This document shows positions 15,956 to 23,332 of a DNA stretch of 28,124 nt, in pieces. Made by a program: the position numbers and the translations under genes. Origin of the DNA: DAOUEG01 sp964589285 (GTDB lineage: Bacteria > Chloroflexota > Dehalococcoidia > Dehalococcoidales > RBG-16-60-22); assembly GCA_964589285.1 (NCBI GenBank), contig CAZPSP010000012.1:1-28124 (forward strand), read 5' to 3'. How positions within the stretch are numbered: the stretch's first letter is position 1; the number at the start of each line of letters is the position of its first letter. Below the pieces are notes generated by a model that saw only the letters and a program-made list of their open reading frames with translations, searched no databases and was not told the origin of the DNA.

Positions 15956-16450
15956 TTACTCGTCCGGAAAGGTCTGAAATTCTTCATTTTCGTCTTTCAT
16001 GTCAAGTTCTTCCAACGCTTTACGGTAGAGAATAGTAAGGAGCGACCATAACTGTTCCTGTTGTTCTCTGGTCAGGCAGGAAATGACTTCTTGGACGAAA
16101 TCAGGCTGGGATATCTCGCGGCAGAACTGGCGCCCTTCCTCGGTTATCCATAACTTGACGATATTGCCTTTGCCGCTGTCTTTTGTCTTTCTTACGAACC
16201 CTTTGTTTTCGAGCCTTTTCACGATTTCCGAAGCGGAATGCGCCTCGAGGAAAAGCCTGCTTGCCAGGTCCGCCATGGTCACCTGTCCATCGTGGTGCCA
16301 GATATGAAGCAGGCTGGCGGCTACATTAAAATGGACATACCTCTTGACTCTTTTATGGCGCGCTTTGAACAGGGCCGATCTCGTTTGTGATAACAAAAAC
16401 CAGAGTCGATGATATCTATTGGTAAACGGGAAAGAATCCTGTTCGTTCAT
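15956..16450 (-). CDS. MarR family transcriptional regulator
   Basis: A 164-residue winged-helix repressor of normal MarR length. The DNA-binding part is visible as VTMADLASRLFLEAHSASEI (helix-turn-helix) and VKRLENKGFVRKTKDSGKG followed by VKLWITEEGRQF (wing). N- and C-terminal helices would make the dimer interface, and the C-terminus is acidic. MarR proteins usually respond to small, often phenolic, ligands and repress neighbouring genes and themselves. A perfect inverted repeat overlaps its own -10 box at 16501-16517. The redox and MmgE/PrpD genes next to it are plausible targets, but no copy of that repeat was found at their promoter. Confidence 0.9.
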   Translation of the reverse strand: MNEQDSFPFTNRYHRLWFLLSQTRSALFKARHKRVKRYVHFNVAASLLHIWHHDGQVTMADLASRLFLEAHSASEIVKRLENKGFVRKTKDSGKGNIVKLWITEEGRQFCREISQPDFVQEVISCLTREQQEQLWSLLTILYRKALEELDMKDENEEFQTFPDE

Positions 16451-16500
16451 ATGCTACCTTCTTTGGTCCTTAACAATGAGTTCAGCTTTCCCCGGACCTC

Positions 16501-16538
16501 AACTATACATAATAGTTCGTAAGACACTCGCTCGTCAA
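16501..16538 (-). promoter_or_regulatory. MarR promoter with overlapping operator dyad
   Basis: Minus strand: TTGACG (16533-16538), 18-bp spacer, TATTAT (16509-16514). A perfect inverted repeat AACTAT-N5-ATAGTT (16501-16517) covers the -10 box and the start point, the usual layout for an autoregulated MarR gene. The dyad is seen directly; that MarR binds it is inference. Confidence 0.68.
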
Positions 16539-16550
16539 TCGGAGTAACTG

Positions 16551-16997
16551 TGGAACGGGAAAACGCGAACATGATAAACCGGGCACAACCATGGTAGTAT
16601 CTTCGCTAACTCACCGGGTCGGCGGCGCGTTATCTCCGCTGACGGACAGTGACTGCTTCCGTAAGCCGCCGTCTCAGACTTTAGATAATTCGCTCACAGC
16701 GAGCAAGACCGCTGCTGTCCTTTGCCCCCGGTATAGCCATCATGCTGGTGGTGTTCGGGTTCAACATGGTCGGCGATGGTCTGCGTGACGCCCTTGATCC
16801 GCGACTGAAGGGCATTCTTTAAAGAACGCCGTTGAAGGATTTTTGCCGGAAAAAGGCTTGAACGGGGAGATGCCCCGTGCGTATATTGGGCGCAGGTATC
16901 TCATTAAAGGATTGCCCAAACGGCAGGGCATGGAATATTGTACCGCAGCGTCCCGATTTTCACCGGGACGCTGATAACCGGCTCTATGATGCGCTGG
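16551..16997. other. Gap between MarR promoter and Cys-rich peptide gene
   Basis: Apart from the permease remnant this stretch shows no gene I can support. A plus-strand frame at 16591-16788 is in the wrong phase to the remnant and lacks a ribosome site. A GC-rich hairpin CAGCGTCCCG-N8-CGGGACGCTG (16946-16973) lies 24 bp beyond the stop of the minus-strand Cys-rich peptide gene. It has no T-run, so it may be a 3' stabilising or factor-dependent termination structure. Confidence 0.5.
16685..16822 (+). pseudogene. C-terminal remnant of an Opp/Dpp-type ABC permease
   Basis: The frame ending at the TAA at 16820-16822 reads LLSFAPGIAIMLVV, then FGFNMVGDGLRDALDPRLKG, the characteristic end of DppC/OppC inner-membrane permeases for peptides. 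Only about 40 codons remain. Upstream of about 16685 the frame is closed by a stop (TAG at 16682) and no permease sequence is recognisable in the other frames. A near-perfect 20-bp palindrome spans its stop (16811-16830) and is followed by TTTTT, perhaps the old terminator. No other transporter genes are present, so this is a relic of a deleted or rearranged operon. Confidence 0.75.
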
Positions 16998-17168
16998 CTA
17001 AAGCAGGTTCATTCCGGTTTCTACCGGTAACCTGTTTTTCAGCTCATCCACCGTGGCCTGGAGTTGGTTGATTTTTTGAAGCATTTGAAGCAGCACGCAA
17101 TCAGCCTGCTGTTCGCAAAACTGGCAATTTCCGGTTGTGCACAGATTATTCAAAATACATGTTTGCAT
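16998..17168 (-). CDS. 56-residue Cys-rich coiled-coil peptide
   Basis: This gene is below the usual ORF length cut-off. GGGAGG lies 6 nt before the ATG at 17168, a strong ribosome site. The protein starts MQTCILNNLCTTGNCQFCEQ. It has Cys at 4, 10, 15, 18 and 24, including a C-x2-C pair that could bind zinc or Fe-S. Residues about 26-47 (LLQMLQKINQLQATVDELKN) look like a short coiled coil. It starts 37 bp after the glutamate dehydrogenase stop, so it is almost certainly co-transcribed with it. A metal- or redox-sensing partner of the dehydrogenase is possible, but no family is recognised. Confidence 0.75.
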   Translation of the reverse strand: MQTCILNNLCTTGNCQFCEQQADCVLLQMLQKINQLQATVDELKNRLPVETGMNLL

Positions 17169-17205
17169 GGCATACCTCCCTGGATTATGACCGGTGTTCA
17201 GGTGT

Positions 17206-18477
17206 TTATACCCATCCCCGCAGCTTCATCGCATCAACGACGCGTTCAACCGCACGTACATAAGCCGCCTGTCTCATATTGATGTTGTACTCACGGCTGG
17301 TTTTCAGCACGGAATGATACGCCTCGGACATCTTTTTATCGAGTTTCTCGTGGACATCCTCTTCTTCCCAGCGGTACATGTAGAAGTTCTGCACCATTTC
17401 AAAGTATGAAACGGTGACTCCTCCGGCATTGCACAGGAAGTCCGGTATCAGGTGGACTCCCTTCTTAAACAGGATTTCGTCCGCCTCGGGAGTGGTCGGC
17501 CCATTGGCCAGTTCAGCTACGATTTTGGCATTGATGAGATCGGCGTTTTCTTCGGTGATGATGTTTTCCACGGCAGCGGGAATCAGGATATCGACATCGA
17601 GGGAAAGCAGGTCCGCGGTGGTGATGGATTCGACACCCGGCAGGCAGCAGACTGTGCCGTTGGTTGATTTGCAGGAGTACGCGGTTTCCGGATCGATGCC
17701 GTCATCACAGCAAACGGCTCCCTTGCTGTCGCAGACAGCCACTATCTTGGAGCCGAACATCTGGCGGCACAGGCGGGCGGCGTGGTACCCGGCATTGCCG
17801 TATCCCTGCACGGCCACGGTAGCCTTGCTGAGATCGATCCCCAGCGCTTTGGCGGCTTCACGGATGGTATACATGCCGCCGCGGGCGGTAGCATCCCCCC
17901 GTCCCGGAGAACCGCCGACGCTTACCGGTTTACCGGTTATTACCCCGAATTGGGGCTTGCCGGATATGACGGAATACTCATCCATCATCCAGGCCATTAT
18001 CTGCGGCGTCGTGTACACGTCCGGTGCCGGTACGTCCTTTTCCGGGCCGATAAAGGAGAACACAGCGCGGACATAAGCGCGGCTCAGGCGTTCCAGTTCA
18101 CCCTCGGACATCTCTTTCGGGTTGCAGATAACGCCGCCTTTGGCTCCTCCCAGGGGCAGGTCGAGCAAGGCCGTTTTCCACGTCATCCAGGCGGACAGCG
18201 CCCTTACGGTATCGATTGTTTCTTCGGGGTGGAAACGGATGCCGCCTTTCGTGACGCCGCGGGCATCGTTATAGTGGACCCGGTATCCCTGAAATACCTT
18301 CACACTGCCGTCATCCATGCGGACCGGTAAGGAAACATGGAGTTCCCGCACTGGTTTTTTCAGCATTGCGGTTACATCCGGAGACAGCCCGAGAATTGCC
18401 GCGCAGGTATCTATCTGTTGCTGTACGATTGAGAAAGGATTTAATTGGGTTACTACTGGTTCCATTGAGATTGTCAT
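17206..18477 (-). CDS. gdhA: Glutamate dehydrogenase (Glu/Leu/Phe/Val family)
   Basis: A 423-residue enzyme catalysing reversible reductive amination of 2-oxoglutarate, cytoplasmic and normally hexameric. Conserved parts are KGGIRFHP (77-84), Lys101 in WKTAL, the substrate-binding GGAKGG with Lys113, catalytic Asp153 in PAPDV, and the nucleotide fold GYGNAG at 225-230. The terminal PDFLCNAGGVTVSYFE fits glutamate-type members. Oddly, six cysteines (249, 256, 257, 269, 277, 278) cluster in the coenzyme domain, at positions usually not Cys in this family. GAGAGGAG precedes the ATG at 18477. It follows nrpR by 69 bp and precedes the Cys-rich peptide, forming a nitrogen-assimilation operon. A branched-chain or phenylalanine dehydrogenase is less likely. 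Confidence 0.92.
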   Translation of the reverse strand: MTISMEPVVTQLNPFSIVQQQIDTCAAILGLSPDVTAMLKKPVRELHVSLPVRMDDGSVKVFQGYRVHYNDARGVTKGGIRFHPEETIDTVRALSAWMTWKTALLDLPLGGAKGGVICNPKEMSEGELERLSRAYVRAVFSFIGPEKDVPAPDVYTTPQIMAWMMDEYSVISGKPQFGVITGKPVSVGGSPGRGDATARGGMYTIREAAKALGIDLSKATVAVQGYGNAGYHAARLCRQMFGSKIVAVCDSKGAVCCDDGIDPETAYSCKSTNGTVCCLPGVESITTADLLSLDVDILIPAAVENIITEENADLINAKIVAELANGPTTPEADEILFKKGVHLIPDFLCNAGGVTVSYFEMVQNFYMYRWEEEDVHEKLDKKMSEAYHSVLKTSREYNINMRQAAYVRAVERVVDAMKLRGWV

Positions 18478-18546
18478 GGTTCTTTGGCTCCTCTCGGTAT
18501 TTACTGTTGACCGGGATGGCTACCGGTAATGCGAATCGACTTTTTA

Positions 18547-19545
18547 CTAAAACTCGTCGATATGTTTCAAGGTTTTATACTCCGTCAGGACGCTCATGGC
18601 ATGATTTTCGGCCGTGATCCCGCTCTCATGGGCGGCGGCGATAGGGTTCATGCCGCCGAACAGGATCAGTCCCGCCCGGTGCTGCTCGACGTTTATCTCG
18701 CAGACCGTTTCACTGATATTGCCCAGTCTGCACAACCCGCCGATGCCGGCCTCTCTGAGCTCGCTGAAAATCTCCTCCGCCAGGGAGCGGCAGACCGCCG
18801 GGAACTCCCTGAAGTTAGCCAGTATTTCACCGTTGCCGGTCATCACGGCTTCGTTGACGGAGGTCATCCCGGCCCGGATGTAGATTTCTGAAGGATCCAG
18901 TGAACTGCCGGAATAGTGGATCAATTCGGTAAACCGCAACGGCTCCCGGTCTTGTATCTGGAGAATGCCCCCAAAACGGGAATCCACCGGTATTCCGGCC
19001 TTCAGGAAAGCTCCGTTGATGCTGACGCTGCATACCGTTCCCAGGGCAGTTTTTCCTTCCGGAACGTGCATCTCGCCGATATACTCACCCTCATTGGCCA
19101 CGGTGATGAGGTTGCTGACACAAAAGCCGGCTTTAAAAATCGGTCTCATCTTTTTTAATGCCCGTGGAAACTGGTCTCTTTGGAAGAGAGATATGTTGAC
19201 CGGTAATGAACCGCTCTTGTTCTTCCAGTCAAACGTCATCTGGAACGCCAGGGACTCGATCTTGGCAGAGGCCATGCCGACTTTATCGGTCACCAGGGCG
19301 CGCTTTAGCTCTATCTGTCCCTGTTCGGTGATGAGGCGCCCGTCGCGTTTGCCGGCGAGCAGCGTCAAACCGCGTTCATCCATGAGGCGGAGATGGTACC
19401 GGACGGTGCGCTCGTTCAAGTCGATACCCAGTTCGTTGAGGTTTCTGGCTATGATCCTCGAACCCATGGGGTGTTCCGCGTTGTCGAGGACCCTGAGAAT
19501 CGATACTATCTTCCGGTCTACATCGCGTATCTGTGAATTTATCAT
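18547..19545 (-). CDS. nrpR: NrpR-like nitrogen regulator (HTH + DUF128)
   Basis: A 332-residue regulator. Residues about 5-75 form a winged helix of the HTH_12 type (IVSILRVLDNAEHPMGSRII, then ERTVRYHLRLMDERGL and the wing KRDGRLITEQG). The rest, from about 90 to 325, is one DUF128/NRD effector domain (e.g. VCSVSINGAFLKAGIPVDSRFGG, GIGGLCRLGNISE). NrpR was defined in methanogens, where it represses nif and glnA and is released by 2-oxoglutarate; homologues occur in some bacteria. One NRD domain here contrasts with two in some archaeal forms. I prefer the ATG at 19545 over a TTG at 19560; neither has a good ribosome site. Transcribed ahead of glutamate dehydrogenase, it probably controls that operon and itself. 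Confidence 0.88.
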   Translation of the reverse strand: MINSQIRDVDRKIVSILRVLDNAEHPMGSRIIARNLNELGIDLNERTVRYHLRLMDERGLTLLAGKRDGRLITEQGQIELKRALVTDKVGMASAKIESLAFQMTFDWKNKSGSLPVNISLFQRDQFPRALKKMRPIFKAGFCVSNLITVANEGEYIGEMHVPEGKTALGTVCSVSINGAFLKAGIPVDSRFGGILQIQDREPLRFTELIHYSGSSLDPSEIYIRAGMTSVNEAVMTGNGEILANFREFPAVCRSLAEEIFSELREAGIGGLCRLGNISETVCEINVEQHRAGLILFGGMNPIAAAHESGITAENHAMSVLTEYKTLKHIDEF

Positions 19546-19577
19546 AACGCTATACGGCAACCAATTACCGCATATCC

Positions 19578-19607
19578 ACTATAACCCGTCCGGAATATAG
19601 TTGTCAA
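19578..19607 (-). promoter_or_regulatory. Promoter of the nrpR-gdh-peptide operon
   Basis: Minus strand: perfect TTGACA (19602-19607), 18-bp spacer, TATAGT (19578-19583), giving a leader of only about 25 nt. The spacer holds a TCCGGA palindrome. The archaeal NrpR operator GGAA-N6-TTCC is not present here, so the bacterial operator, if any, must differ. Confidence 0.72.
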
Positions 19608-19671
19608 GATGATACATAGTATAAATAATGAAACAATAATAAAGGCGTCAATGAAGGGCGCTGGCAAGTGA

Positions 19672-20352
19672 CTAACTGTTGAGGATATAGCCCTTCCCGC
19701 GCTTGTTTAAGATGATGGCGGGAGGATTATCGTGTAGCTTTTCTCTCAGACGGCGGACGATTATCCGAATGCTTTCGGTATCGTTGTTGTACGGCTTTCC
19801 CCATACCTCGGAGGTTATGGTCTGGTAGTCCACCAAACATCCGGCGTTTTGCGCCAGAACGGCCAGCAAACGGTACTCTCTGGGGGTAAGATTGACCAGA
19901 TGGTTGTCTACTTTTACTTTCTGGTTCACGAAATCTATCTTGATCCGGGATGAAACATTACTGTCATGGCTGCCGGCATAGGGTAGCGCCTCGGTACGCC
20001 GTAATACCGCTTTGATACGGGCCAGCAACGTCATGTAATTGAACGGCTTGACGATGTAATCGTCCGCGCCCGCTTCGAGACCTTTGAGAACGTCCGCATC
20101 GTCAGATCGGACCGTCAGGATTATCACCGGGACACGGGAAAAAACCCTGATTTCCTTTAGCACCTCGAACCCGCTGATATCGGGGAGGTTCAGGTCCAGG
20201 ATAACTATGTCCGGCGATTCACTGCGTACCAGTGAAACTCCTTTTTTCCCGGCCAATGCGGCAGACATCTCCGCTTCCGGCCAGCGGAACTCCAGCGCCA
20301 CCTTGATCGCATCGATGATACTCTGGTCGTCTTCTATCACCAGTAATTTCAT
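19672..20352 (-). CDS. OmpR/PhoB-family response regulator
   Basis: A 226-residue two-component response regulator. The receiver domain has the acidic pair D8-D9, phospho-acceptor Asp53 (ILDLNLPD), Thr80 and Lys102 (DDYIVKPF). A winged-helix output domain follows at about 130-226 (LTPREYRLLAVLAQNAG, SIRIIVRRLREKL, GKGYIL). It is likely phosphorylated by the kinase whose gene overlaps its start by 4 bp (ATGA). The output domain resembles KdpE-type regulators, but no kdp genes are present and no target can be named. Confidence 0.95.
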   Translation of the reverse strand: MKLLVIEDDQSIIDAIKVALEFRWPEAEMSAALAGKKGVSLVRSESPDIVILDLNLPDISGFEVLKEIRVFSRVPVIILTVRSDDADVLKGLEAGADDYIVKPFNYMTLLARIKAVLRRTEALPYAGSHDSNVSSRIKIDFVNQKVKVDNHLVNLTPREYRLLAVLAQNAGCLVDYQTITSEVWGKPYNNDTESIRIIVRRLREKLHDNPPAIILNKRGKGYILNS

Positions 20353-21548
20353 GTTTTGTCACCAGTTTCTCTTTGTTTCTGCAGAGGCTGTCCGGCGAGG
20401 AGCGGCAGCGTAAAAATAACCGAGGCCCCTTTCGTCACCTTGTTGGAGATCCAGATTTTACCGCCGTGTAGTTCGACCAGTATTTTACATAACGACAGCC
20501 CGATGCCGAGCCCGCCGGAACGTTTACTGTGCTGTATGTTCTGATACCCGGGATCGAAAAGCTGTGACTGGTCGAGATCGCCCAGGCCCGGACCGAAATC
20601 GCGTACTTCTACAGTCAGGTAAGTACCTCTGGCCGACGCTTTGATGATGACTTTTCTGCCATCGGAAGCATACTTGAAAGAATTGTTCAACAGATTGAGC
20701 AGGACCTGCCGCACACGGACCGGGTCCGCGTAGACCTCCGGAAGATGGTCAGGCAGTTGAAGCTCTACTTCCATGTCGAACTGCTCAGCCAGGGGTTTCG
20801 TTTCCGTTACTAATTCATTGAGGAGCCGGCCCATATTGCAGGGTTTTGGATTGAAACTAATGGTTCCCATCTCGCCCCGGACGATGTCATGAAGTTCATC
20901 GATCCGTCTGTTCAGGTTGTTCGCTCCTTCCCAGACATAACGGGCCAGCTTGCCGAGCTTGCCTCCGGATTCTTCGTCATAGAGGAGCTGGCTGGTAGCC
21001 ACCAGGGAAGTAAGCGGGGTCTTGAGTTCATGTATCAGGTTCCGGGTAAAATCGACTCGCCACTGTATCTCTTGCTCCAGGCGCTTTCTGAGACGCTTTT
21101 CTTCTTCATACCATTTCTTGAGTTCCGCCTCGGCGAGGTTTCTTTCGATGATATGACCGAGCCTCTCGGATACCGCGCGGATAAGGTGACGTTCTTCCTT
21201 GAGGAATGGACCTTCATCGCTGAACGGCATTTCCGCCGTATAGCAGACCTCGATTTTCCCGAAGTACTCGCCGTTTACCGTGATGTTTTCTTCCTGGCAC
21301 CACTTGGTCCTGACGAAATTGCCGGTGGAGAACTCCTTATCCGTTAGTTGAATGCGGGCGCAGGCGGCATGCGTGTACTGCCAGGAGTGCGGGATGAGTT
21401 CGACAACGCGTTGCAGGAAATCATCTATGGTCAATCCCCGGTCTTCCGCCAGGCGGGAGATCCCATACAGGCAATTGAGTTCCTTGACCCTTTCGTCCAG
21501 CCGGTGGGCCAGCAAATACACATCAGAGATTTCGGTATCATCCGTCAT
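20349..21548 (-). CDS. Soluble sensor histidine kinase
   Basis: A 399-residue kinase without membrane helices, so it senses a cytoplasmic signal. Residues about 12-140 look like a GAF-type sensory domain containing Cys63, Cys84 and Cys102, followed by a charged coiled coil (140-165). The phospho-acceptor is His173 in the HELKTPLTS motif. The ATPase domain shows N289 (NLLNNSFKYA), DFGPGLG at about 317-323 and GGLGIGLSL at 345-353. It is coupled by ATGA overlap to the response regulator gene. The start ATG has a poor ribosome site. The signal is unknown; the Cys residues in the sensor region make redox or metal sensing possible but unproven. Confidence 0.94.
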   Translation of the reverse strand: MTDDTEISDVYLLAHRLDERVKELNCLYGISRLAEDRGLTIDDFLQRVVELIPHSWQYTHAACARIQLTDKEFSTGNFVRTKWCQEENITVNGEYFGKIEVCYTAEMPFSDEGPFLKEERHLIRAVSERLGHIIERNLAEAELKKWYEEEKRLRKRLEQEIQWRVDFTRNLIHELKTPLTSLVATSQLLYDEESGGKLGKLARYVWEGANNLNRRIDELHDIVRGEMGTISFNPKPCNMGRLLNELVTETKPLAEQFDMEVELQLPDHLPEVYADPVRVRQVLLNLLNNSFKYASDGRKVIIKASARGTYLTVEVRDFGPGLGDLDQSQLFDPGYQNIQHSKRSGGLGIGLSLCKILVELHGGKIWISNKVTKGASVIFTLPLLAGQPLQKQRETGDKT

Positions 21549-21583
21549 AAATCAACAGACCGCAGACTGACATAGTCACTGGT

Positions 21584-21611
21584 ATTTTACACGCAATACG
21601 CAAAAAAACAA
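21584..21611 (-). promoter_or_regulatory. Possible promoter of the kinase-regulator operon
   Basis: Minus strand: TTGTTT (21606-21611), 16-bp spacer, TAAAAT (21584-21589), about 30 nt before the kinase start. The match is moderate. Confidence 0.38.
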
Positions 21612-21649
21612 AGAAACAGAGCAACACATTGGAAATTGGAGACTAACTA

Positions 21650-21850
21650 ATGATTTCTTCTTGCCTAGAAGTTCAGAAAGCTTTGACTGGCGCGGGAAGA
21701 TATGTAAACGAAGGAGTCGCGCTTCATGTTGGCCGGGAGTGTAAAATAAGGAGTAGTCATGGAGGAATGTCGAAAAAAGGTATCAAGGCACAGATTGATA
21801 CCCTGTACTGGCCCTTTGCCGAAGCGATAGTAGGTTATGCCGGACAGTGA
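21650..21850 (+). CDS. Possible 66-residue hypothetical protein
   Basis: An open frame starting MISSCLEVQKALTGAG and ending IDTLYWPFAEAIVGYAGQ, with GGAG 8 nt before the ATG. I do not recognise it. It fills part of the 435-bp gap between divergent genes. The frame contains a perfect inverted repeat GGTATCAA-N8-TTGATACC (21779-21802). An overlapping 23-codon frame at 21759-21830 has an AAGGAG site as well, so coding status is uncertain. Nothing else was seen in this gap except the hydrolase promoter. Confidence 0.25.
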   Translation: MISSCLEVQKALTGAGRYVNEGVALHVGRECKIRSSHGGMSKKGIKAQIDTLYWPFAEAIVGYAGQ

Positions 21851-21890
21851 GAGTGGATCTGATAATTCACGGCCGTTACGGCCCAAACCA

Positions 21891-21920
21891 TTGAACACAC
21901 AGGAGCGTTGCAGATAAAAT
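21891..21920 (+). promoter_or_regulatory. Possible promoter of the alpha/beta hydrolase gene
   Basis: TTGAAC (21891-21896), 18-bp spacer, TAAAAT (21915-21920), with a leader of about 57 nt. A small GGCCG-TTA-CGGCC hairpin (21871-21883) lies just upstream. Confidence 0.4.
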
Positions 21921-21983
21921 ATTCCGATGCAGCGACATTGCGGTAATGATTAAGGCGACCATTAGCAATACGGGGAGCTTGTA

Positions 21984-22826
21984 ATGAGAATGAACAAACA
22001 ATTACCTGAAGACAAATCAGTTGATTCCCGCGGTCTCGCGATTCATTATCTGGATTGGGGAAACTGCGAAGCCCCACCTATGGTGCTGTTACACGGCATA
22101 TACAGTCATGCTCACTACTGGGACTTTTTTGCACCGCGGATGTCTGACTCATACCACGTTCTGGCTTTGGACCAGCGGGGCCATGGTGACAGTAGCAAGG
22201 CTGAAAGCTACGGGCCAAGAGACTACTTTTCAGACTTGGAAAGTTTTACGGAAGCGCTCGACCTTCCCAAATTTGCCCTGATAGGTCACTCTATGGGCGG
22301 AATAAACGCTATCATCTATGCCGCCCGGCATCCTGAAATGGTTTCATCTCTGGTAATTGTAGATATCGGCCCGGAAATCGGGCAAGCGGGGCGCGAAAGG
22401 ATGGAAAGAGAACGCCGGGAAGAACCTGGTTCATTTCGCACGGAAGAAGAAGCCGTTTCCTGGATAAAAAGCACGGACGTGTGGGCCCCGGAGGAATTCA
22501 TTCGCCACCAGGTTAAGTACTCCTTGATAAAAGGCGATACCGGCAAATTGGTTTTCAAGTACGATAAAAAACTCAAGGAGACCGATTTACGCTCGCCGGA
22601 GTGGCTCTGGGAGTATGTGGCCCAGCTTTTTTGCCCGGTATTGCTCGTACACGGCGCGGAGAGCGACATGCTCACCCTTCAAACGGCGGAGACCATGGCT
22701 GGCGCTATCCCTTACTGCACAATTGCGGAAATTGAGCGGGCCGGGCACGGAGTACCGGGAGATAACACCGAAGCCTTCACGTCTGCCGTCCGCAGATTTC
22801 TTGCCGCAGAAGATGATTCCTGCTAG
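21984..22826 (+). CDS. Alpha/beta hydrolase
   Basis: A 280-residue soluble hydrolase of the alpha/beta fold. The oxyanion-loop His37-Gly38 (VLLHGIYSHAHYW), the DQRGHGDS turn at 63-70, nucleophile Ser103 in GHSMGG, acid Asp228 (HGAESDML) and base His255 (AGHGVPGD) form a complete catalytic set. A charged cap region (about 135-205) sits between them. The family includes esterases, C-C bond hydrolases, epoxide hydrolases and haloperoxidase-like proteins, and the substrate cannot be told. GGGGAG is about 6 nt before the ATG. It stands alone, with about 500 bp of mostly non-coding sequence after it. Confidence 0.93.
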   Translation: MRMNKQLPEDKSVDSRGLAIHYLDWGNCEAPPMVLLHGIYSHAHYWDFFAPRMSDSYHVLALDQRGHGDSSKAESYGPRDYFSDLESFTEALDLPKFALIGHSMGGINAIIYAARHPEMVSSLVIVDIGPEIGQAGRERMERERREEPGSFRTEEEAVSWIKSTDVWAPEEFIRHQVKYSLIKGDTGKLVFKYDKKLKETDLRSPEWLWEYVAQLFCPVLLVHGAESDMLTLQTAETMAGAIPYCTIAEIERAGHGVPGDNTEAFTSAVRRFLAAEDDSC

Positions 22827-22897
22827 ATCCCCAAGCCAGCCAGGGTTATCCGGTACAACATGTAGTCCCTTGGAGACTTCTTAGAGGTAGGGCACGG

Positions 22898-23038
22898 TCA
22901 GCTTATGGCAGTGGGTCCCGTTATGGTGAAAAAGTTCCCATTGCGCTCCAGTAACTTGGCAATAAAGCCCTTATCTTACCCGAATCCGCTGGCGAAGCTG
23001 CCGCCGGTAGAATGATATACTTTCCTGGCCACCTGTTC
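22898..23038 (-). pseudogene. Possible Asp/Glu-racemase-like gene fragment with internal stop
   Basis: One minus-strand frame reads STGGSFASGFG, a stop (TAA at 22976-22978), then DKGFIAKLLERNG and FFTITGPTAIS. This resembles the conserved core CTSGSFVGGxGYD...(I/L)xxxxG-xPATTTSTA of Asp/Glu racemase / maleate isomerase / arylmalonate decarboxylase proteins, with the stop where Tyr normally precedes Asp. About 46 codons can be followed. The match is from memory and short, so this is tentative. The remaining sequence of the gap (22827-23246) holds no other gene I can support. Confidence 0.35.
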
Positions 23039-23246
23039 TTATTCAGGCTCCGTTATGAGGCTGAAAGAAGGCGGTGCAATTGAGCCGGGCTCGCCATCCT
23101 CAGTTGTTTACTCTTCCGCTAGGTAAACTTGATATCGTACTACTACACGCTCCGTCAGGTGACTACCACGCAGTGCATGTTAGTTATGGTATTTTCAGTC
23201 ATCTTACCAGGCTGCCAGGGTGCAAAAGAGAAATTGCAGGTAGAAC

Positions 23247-23297
23247 TTGACGGATTGTGATGCAGGTAGTACACTTGAAAAATGAGAATGATTCGCA
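23247..23297 (+). promoter_or_regulatory. Promoter and Fur-box-like dyad of the fur operon
   Basis: TTGACG (23247-23252), 17-bp spacer, TACACT (23270-23275) predict a start near 23282. TGAGAAT-G-ATTCGCA (23283-23297) follows at once; it matches 11 of 14 positions of the 7-1-7 Fur consensus TGATAAT-N-ATTATCA, and its arms are 6/7 inverted repeats. This is a fitting autoregulation site for the Fur-family gene directly downstream. Confidence 0.6.
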
Positions 23298-23332
23298 AAC
23301 GCAAAGAGAATGATCCCATTAAAGGGAGACCC

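Noticed and set aside
16591..16788. Plus-strand 65-codon frame over the permease remnant
   Set aside because: It is in a different phase from the recognisable permease tail and has no ribosome site.
19561..19671. Archaeal-type NrpR operator upstream of nrpR
   Set aside because: I looked for GGAA-N6-TTCC on both strands here and at the gap before gdh and did not find it.
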